A stretch of 64,000 nt of DNA from positions 1-64,000 of the forward strand of contig JAMLHK010000003.1 in assembly GCA_023957155.1 (NCBI GenBank). The letters run 5' to 3'. Numbering within the stretch: the stretch's first letter is position 1; the number at the start of each line of letters is the position of its first letter. The notes beneath the pieces are model-generated. The model worked only from the letters and a program-made list of their open reading frames with translations. It was not told the origin of the DNA and did not search any database. Shown here in pieces: positions 60,619 through 64,000 of this stretch. This stretch comes from Chitinophagaceae bacterium. Its GTDB lineage: Bacteria; Bacteroidota; Bacteroidia; Chitinophagales; Chitinophagaceae. A program made the translations under genes and the position numbers.

Positions 60619-61020
60619 ATGGCTAAGAAACTTTATCTCCGCAATGTAAAAAATAAAGGACGTGGTGTTTTTTGCACAGCAGCCATTACTGAAGGTGATG
60701 ATATTGAAATATGCCCGCTCTTACTGCTTGCTCCCGAAGATTATGATGTACTATCGTCATCGCATTTGTATGATTATTGCTTTAGTTACAATAGAGAACA
60801 GAATCATGAAGCGCTGGCATTAGGCTTTGGCTCGTTATACAATCATGCAACCGATAACAATGCCTCTTATAGTATAAACCGTGAAAATAAAACCATTCGT
60901 TTTTATGCCATAAAGGATATACCGGCCCACACCGAAATATGTGTAAATTATGGCGGCGAACCGGGAGTAGAATATAAAAAATGGTTTGAAGACCGGGGGT
61001 TGAAATATATAGGAAGTTAA
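60619..61020 (+). CDS. SET-domain protein 2 (protein-lysine methyltransferase-like)
   Basis: A roughly 133-residue protein, again a minimal SET domain: NVKNKGRGVFCTAAITEGDD, ALGFGSLYNHATDNNASY and DIPAHTEICVNYGGEPG. It is clearly a paralogue of the gene before it. A GTG at 60610 offers a slightly longer start that overlaps the upstream stop by four bases, which would couple translation. Probable cytoplasmic protein or small-molecule methyltransferase, target unknown. Confidence 0.84.
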   Translation: MAKKLYLRNVKNKGRGVFCTAAITEGDDIEICPLLLLAPEDYDVLSSSHLYDYCFSYNREQNHEALALGFGSLYNHATDNNASYSINRENKTIRFYAIKDIPAHTEICVNYGGEPGVEYKKWFEDRGLKYIGS

Positions 61021-61272
61021 TACCCCCCCCCTCTTCAAGGAATTGCCACGCAAGACACTCCGCACCATAGTATTTCCCGCTTCCGGTTGGTGAGATACCA
61101 CCCGGAAAAGAGAACTTCCGCCTTGATTAAGCTTTTGCACTACTGTAAACGCAGCAAGAGGACTCTAATATCTCTCACAGCGTACGTAGCGGAGCGGCGT
61201 ACACAACACAAGCTACTTTGAACGTCGGGTATTTTCGCCAACACTGATGTCCTACCATCGCGCTCACTATTA
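61021..61272. other. Gene-free stretch with a nine-C run
   Basis: This stretch starts with a run of nine C residues (61023-61031) one base after the SET gene stop and ends at the acyltransferase stop. No gene, RNA or clear repeat is supported. Confidence 0.4.
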
Positions 61273-62172
61273 CTAACGCTTTTCTTCTTCAGCACCTGCC
61301 CAAAAATCATAATAATTATACCACTGCGCAGGATACTGTTTTACTTTTTTTTCCATTTCGGCTGTGAAATCAGCAAGCATTTGTTGCATAGCCGCCGCTT
61401 TATCGCCGTAGTCATAACGTTGTATACCGGTAGAATAAAAATGATAATGCGTAGGTCCTTCTTTCATGGCAAACACATAGCATACCGGTACTTTGAACTG
61501 GGCGGCCAGTATAAACGGACCGGCGGGAAACCGGGCCGGCCTATCCAAAAAATCCGTAGTGAATGTCCTGCTGCCTTCCACAAAACGGTCGGCATGTATA
61601 CAAACCAGCTCCGCATTCTTTAGCGCTTCATGAATAGCGTAAATATGAGAGAGATCGTCTTTAATAACAATAATACGGGCATTACGCTCACCGGTAACCG
61701 ATGCCAGGTAATCCCTGATCTTCTGATGCTCCCCGTCAAACATAACCACATTAATGCGGGTATTCAGGCGCTCCAGCAAATGCCCGGCAGCCTCCCAGTT
61801 ACCGATGTGAGAGCTCAGGAGCAGCCCGCCTTTTTGAAGACGTACCAGCTGATGCAGGTGCTCCTCCCCGTCAAAATCAAAAGAAAAGCAATCAGCCCTG
61901 CCCGACATGATGGCTACTTTATCAATAAGACTCTGACCAAAGCTGTAGTAATTTTTATACAATAAGGCAATTGACCGCGCAAACGAACAGCCCAACCTTT
62001 TTCTAAAAAAATACAGGATATGACGGGATGATTTCCATGCAAATAAAAAGTAATACCCGCTTACCAAACGCAGTAAAAAATAAGCAGGGCGAAGCCCGAA
62101 TTGCTTCAGCACAGCAATAAATATACTGTACCCTAACCGGTTACCGCTGGATTTACCATGCCACAGCGGCAT
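61273..62172 (-). CDS. LpxL/HtrB-type acyltransferase (pigment cluster)
   Basis: A 299-residue lysophospholipid-acyltransferase-family protein. The HX4(D/E) motif is in LSSHIGNWEAAGHLL; IHADRFVEGSRTF and ARFPAGPFILAAQFKVPVCYV are the second and third blocks. The N-terminal hydrophobic region anchors it in the inner membrane. Aryl-polyene and flexirubin clusters use such enzymes to attach the polyene to a lipid or resorcinol. Its ATG shares one base with the stop of the upstream ACP. Confidence 0.88.
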   Translation of the reverse strand: MPLWHGKSSGNRLGYSIFIAVLKQFGLRPAYFLLRLVSGYYFLFAWKSSRHILYFFRKRLGCSFARSIALLYKNYYSFGQSLIDKVAIMSGRADCFSFDFDGEEHLHQLVRLQKGGLLLSSHIGNWEAAGHLLERLNTRINVVMFDGEHQKIRDYLASVTGERNARIIVIKDDLSHIYAIHEALKNAELVCIHADRFVEGSRTFTTDFLDRPARFPAGPFILAAQFKVPVCYVFAMKEGPTHYHFYSTGIQRYDYGDKAAAMQQMLADFTAEMEKKVKQYPAQWYNYYDFWAGAEEEKR

Positions 62173-62432
62173 TATGCCAGTTCTTTAGCATTTACACGGG
62201 AAATAACGTAGTTGTAAAAATCGTGGAAGGTGATGATGTCCCCGAAATCTTCAGGCTTTACCTTAAAAGCAAAATTATTTTCTATTACAACCACTAAGTC
62301 TATATAGTCGAGACTGTCTAATTCCAATACCTCTTTAATGTTTCCTTCGGGGGTGATTTTTTCCTTTTCCGCCTCAAATTCTTCAGCCAGGAAATGGTTG
62401 ATCTTCTCAATGATTGCTTCATTCTGTTTCAT
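62172..62432 (-). CDS. Acyl carrier protein 2 (pigment cluster)
   Basis: An 86-residue ACP with EVLELDSLDYIDLVVVIEN, the Ser in LDSLD for phosphopantetheine. ATG 62432 (MKQNEAIIEKIN) is preferred over TTG at 62438. It lies between a KS and the acyltransferase, with overlapping or near-touching ends. Two ACPs are normal for aryl-polyene type clusters. Confidence 0.92.
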   Translation of the reverse strand: MKQNEAIIEKINHFLAEEFEAEKEKITPEGNIKEVLELDSLDYIDLVVVIENNFAFKVKPEDFGDIITFHDFYNYVISRVNAKELA

Positions 62433-62438
62433 AAACAA

Positions 62439-63665
62439 CTATTTGCTCCATTTTCTGACAACCAGTGACGAGTTGGTACCGCCAAAGCCAAAGGAGTTCG
62501 ACAAAAATACATTTATATTCTTTTCCGTAGTAGTTTTTACAATATTCAATTGAGCAGAATCTTCATCCGGATGCTCAAAATTGATATTCGGCGCTATAAA
62601 GTTGTTCTGCATCATTAATACAGAATATACGATCTCGCTGGCTCCCGCCATCCAACATTCATGCCCCGTCATGGATTTGGTGGAGCTTACCGGAACATTG
62701 GCTTCGCCAAATACGGCACAGAGGGCTTTTGCTTCACTGGCATCACCGGCAGGCGTAGATGTAGCATGGGCATTAATATAATCAATATCCCTTGCGCTCA
62801 TTCCTGCATCTCTTAAAGCCATCTCTAAGGAGCGGACCGGCCCCGATACCGTAGGATTAGAGATATGCTCCCCATTTGATGAAAAACCGTAACCAATCAC
62901 TTCTCCCAGGATGGCAGCGCCTCGCTGCGTAGCAGACTCTAAGCTTTCTAAGATCACCGAGGCGCCTCCCCCGCTGGGGATCAGCCCGTCCCGGCTTCTG
63001 TCGAAGGGGCGGGACGCCTTTTGAGGTTCTGATTCACGAACGGAAAAAGCCGATAACGCGTCAAAAGTAGCCATAGAGTATACGTTGATCTCCTGCGCAC
63101 CACCGGTAACGATACAATCCTGTAACCCGGTTTTGATAAGATGATAGCCCAGGCCAATAGCATGAGAACCACTGGCACAGGCAGCACTGATAGTGAGATT
63201 GATCCCTTTCAGCTTAAAGATGGTAGAAAGGTTCATGGTAATGGTAGAGTTCAGCGTTTGAAAAACCGAGGCGGAGCCGATCAGCATATTGTCTTTCTTT
63301 TCGCGCATAATATCCGTAGCATCAATTACCGGCTTTGCCGAGCTGTCATTACCATATAAAATACCGATTTCATGTTTATGGATATAATCTTCCTCTATGC
63401 CTGCCTGCTGTAAGGCCTGGAGCGTGGCCATATAAGCATACTCGCCCTGTTCAGGAAGCATTATCCTTGAACGCCTGTCTAATAGTCCTTTCAATACCGG
63501 CCTTTCTACAAAACCCGTAAGACCCGAACGATACCCCATTTCTTTACGCACCGGATCCAGTATGATCCCCGAACGGCCGGCATACAGGGAATCCCTTACC
63601 TCCCCGGAATCTTTCCCGAGGCAGGAATAAATACCCATACCTGTTATGACCACCCGTCTGTTCAT
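62439..63665 (-). CDS. Beta-ketoacyl-ACP synthase (pigment cluster)
   Basis: A 408-residue FabB/FabF-like KS from ATG 63665 (MNRRVVITGMGIYSCLGKD). The triad is intact: ISAACASGSHAIG (Cys), INAHATSTPAGDASE (His) and STKSMTGHECWMAG (His). SRPFDRSRDGLIPSGGGASVIL and LSNSFGFGGTNSSLVV match the family. It sits between the FabG gene and an ACP, a standard elongation set. Confidence 0.94.
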   Translation of the reverse strand: MNRRVVITGMGIYSCLGKDSGEVRDSLYAGRSGIILDPVRKEMGYRSGLTGFVERPVLKGLLDRRSRIMLPEQGEYAYMATLQALQQAGIEEDYIHKHEIGILYGNDSSAKPVIDATDIMREKKDNMLIGSASVFQTLNSTITMNLSTIFKLKGINLTISAACASGSHAIGLGYHLIKTGLQDCIVTGGAQEINVYSMATFDALSAFSVRESEPQKASRPFDRSRDGLIPSGGGASVILESLESATQRGAAILGEVIGYGFSSNGEHISNPTVSGPVRSLEMALRDAGMSARDIDYINAHATSTPAGDASEAKALCAVFGEANVPVSSTKSMTGHECWMAGASEIVYSVLMMQNNFIAPNINFEHPDEDSAQLNIVKTTTEKNINVFLSNSFGFGGTNSSLVVRKWSK

Positions 63666-63688
63666 TTTCAAATTTTCAAATTACCACA

Positions 63689-63708
63689 CCTGCCTGCCGG
63701 TAGGCAGG
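63689..63708. repeat. REP-like palindrome
   Basis: CCTGCCTGCCGGTAGGCAGG, the best copy of the REP-like palindrome in the window, lies between the KS and FabG genes within AAATTTTCAAATT-type sequence. Confidence 0.65.
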
Positions 63709-63723
63709 TTTTCAAATTCTGCT

Positions 63724-64000
63724 TCATGAATACATCCCCCCGTTCACCGACAACACTTCACCTGTTATATAGGAAGATTCCTTAGATGCGAAAAATCCTA
63801 CCGCATGCGCTACTTCCTCCGGCTCGCCAAAACGGCTTACCGGGATAAGCGAACGGAGCTGCTTTTCATCTAATCCTTCCGTCATATCCGTTTTAATGAA
63901 GCCCGGCGCTATGGCGTTTACGGTAATATTCCGTCTCCCCACTTCCTGCGCCAGCGCTTTGGTAGCGGCAATCACGCCTCCTTTTGCAGCCGAATAATTG
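63724..64000 (-). CDS. 3-oxoacyl-ACP reductase FabG-like (pigment cluster), 5' end beyond window
   Basis: The frame runs from the stop at 63724 past the window end, so only the C-terminal ~92 residues are seen. NYSAAKGGVIAATKALAQEV holds the catalytic YxxxK, followed by ITVNAIAPGFIKTDMTE and YITGEVLSVNGGMYS, all characteristic of FabG. It would reduce the beta-keto group after each condensation. It lies 59 bases upstream of the KS in transcription order. Confidence 0.92.
   Translation of the reverse strand, partial: NYSAAKGGVIAATKALAQEVGRRNITVNAIAPGFIKTDMTEGLDEKQLRSLIPVSRFGEPEEVAHAVGFFASKESSYITGEVLSVNGGMYS

Noticed and set aside
61023..61031. A nine-C run as a phase-variation tract
   Set aside because: It lies after a stop codon and is not clearly in a promoter or coding region.
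1..64000. CRISPR arrays, rRNA genes, riboswitches of known class and a replication origin
   Set aside because: No regularly spaced repeats, rRNA signatures, known riboswitch cores or DnaA-box clusters were seen on reading.

Overview
The window reads as chromosome from a Bacteroidota bacterium, most likely family Chitinophagaceae. The signs are TAnnTTTG-type -7 promoter boxes, few strong Shine-Dalgarno sites, SPII/SPI-exported proteins of Bacteroidota type (DUF1080, DUF3347, DUF5690, DUF5009-like), a split his locus with fused hisIE and bifunctional hisB, and a large flexirubin (dialkylresorcinol/aryl-polyene) pigment cluster. No rRNA or CRISPR was seen; there is one tRNA, tRNA-Gly(CCC).

Layout. 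1-5.7 kb is mobile and accessory: the start of an IS110-family element, a complete IS3-family element with a programmed -1 frameshift, a ParD/ParE toxin-antitoxin pair and two tandem nucleotidyltransferases, separated by ~200-bp imperfect palindromes that look like integron attC sites. 5.7-12.6 kb holds metabolic genes on the minus strand (DUF3347 lipoprotein, polysaccharide deacetylase, SDR, IlvD/Edd-type dehydratase, phosphonate aminotransferase phnW, DUF5690 transporter). pdxJ (+) follows. 13.4-23.8 kb carries the distal his genes (hisH-A-[four-helix gene]-F-IE) directly behind a complete trp operon (trpE-G-D-C-F-B-A). 23.9-28.4 kb has an acyltransferase-like membrane protein, a phosphodiesterase/DUF1080 pair and an O-methyltransferase. 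28.5-31.5 kb is a second cassette-like module in inverted orientation (lipase fused to a possible barrel, plus a lipoprotein). 31.7-36.9 kb is the proximal his operon (hisG-D-C-[cytochrome c]-B). 37-46.7 kb is mixed: DUF1080, a small cassette-like island, msrC, ceramidase-like, TIM barrel, AI-2E permease, a Fic toxin-antitoxin pair and acetoacetyl-CoA ligase. 46.7-64 kb is the flexirubin-type cluster, with a plus-strand insert (57.8-61.0 kb) carrying a TlpA-like protein, a lysine-rich repeat protein and two SET-domain proteins.

Regulation. Both amino-acid operons begin with classical ribosome-mediated attenuators that can be read directly. The trp leader peptide has three consecutive Trp codons and a fourth downstream; the his leader peptide has five consecutive His codons. 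Each is followed by a terminator hairpin and an alternative antiterminator pairing. The his operon also has a good TTG-N19-TAnnTTTG promoter.

The most unusual feature is a family of related imperfect palindromes (three ~199-203 bp copies, two ~136-154 bp copies and fragments) that bracket accessory cargo at 1.2-5.7, 28.5-31.5 and ~38 kb, with no integrase in the window. The IS3 element sits inside one of them, and an intact copy 29 kb away serves as the empty site.
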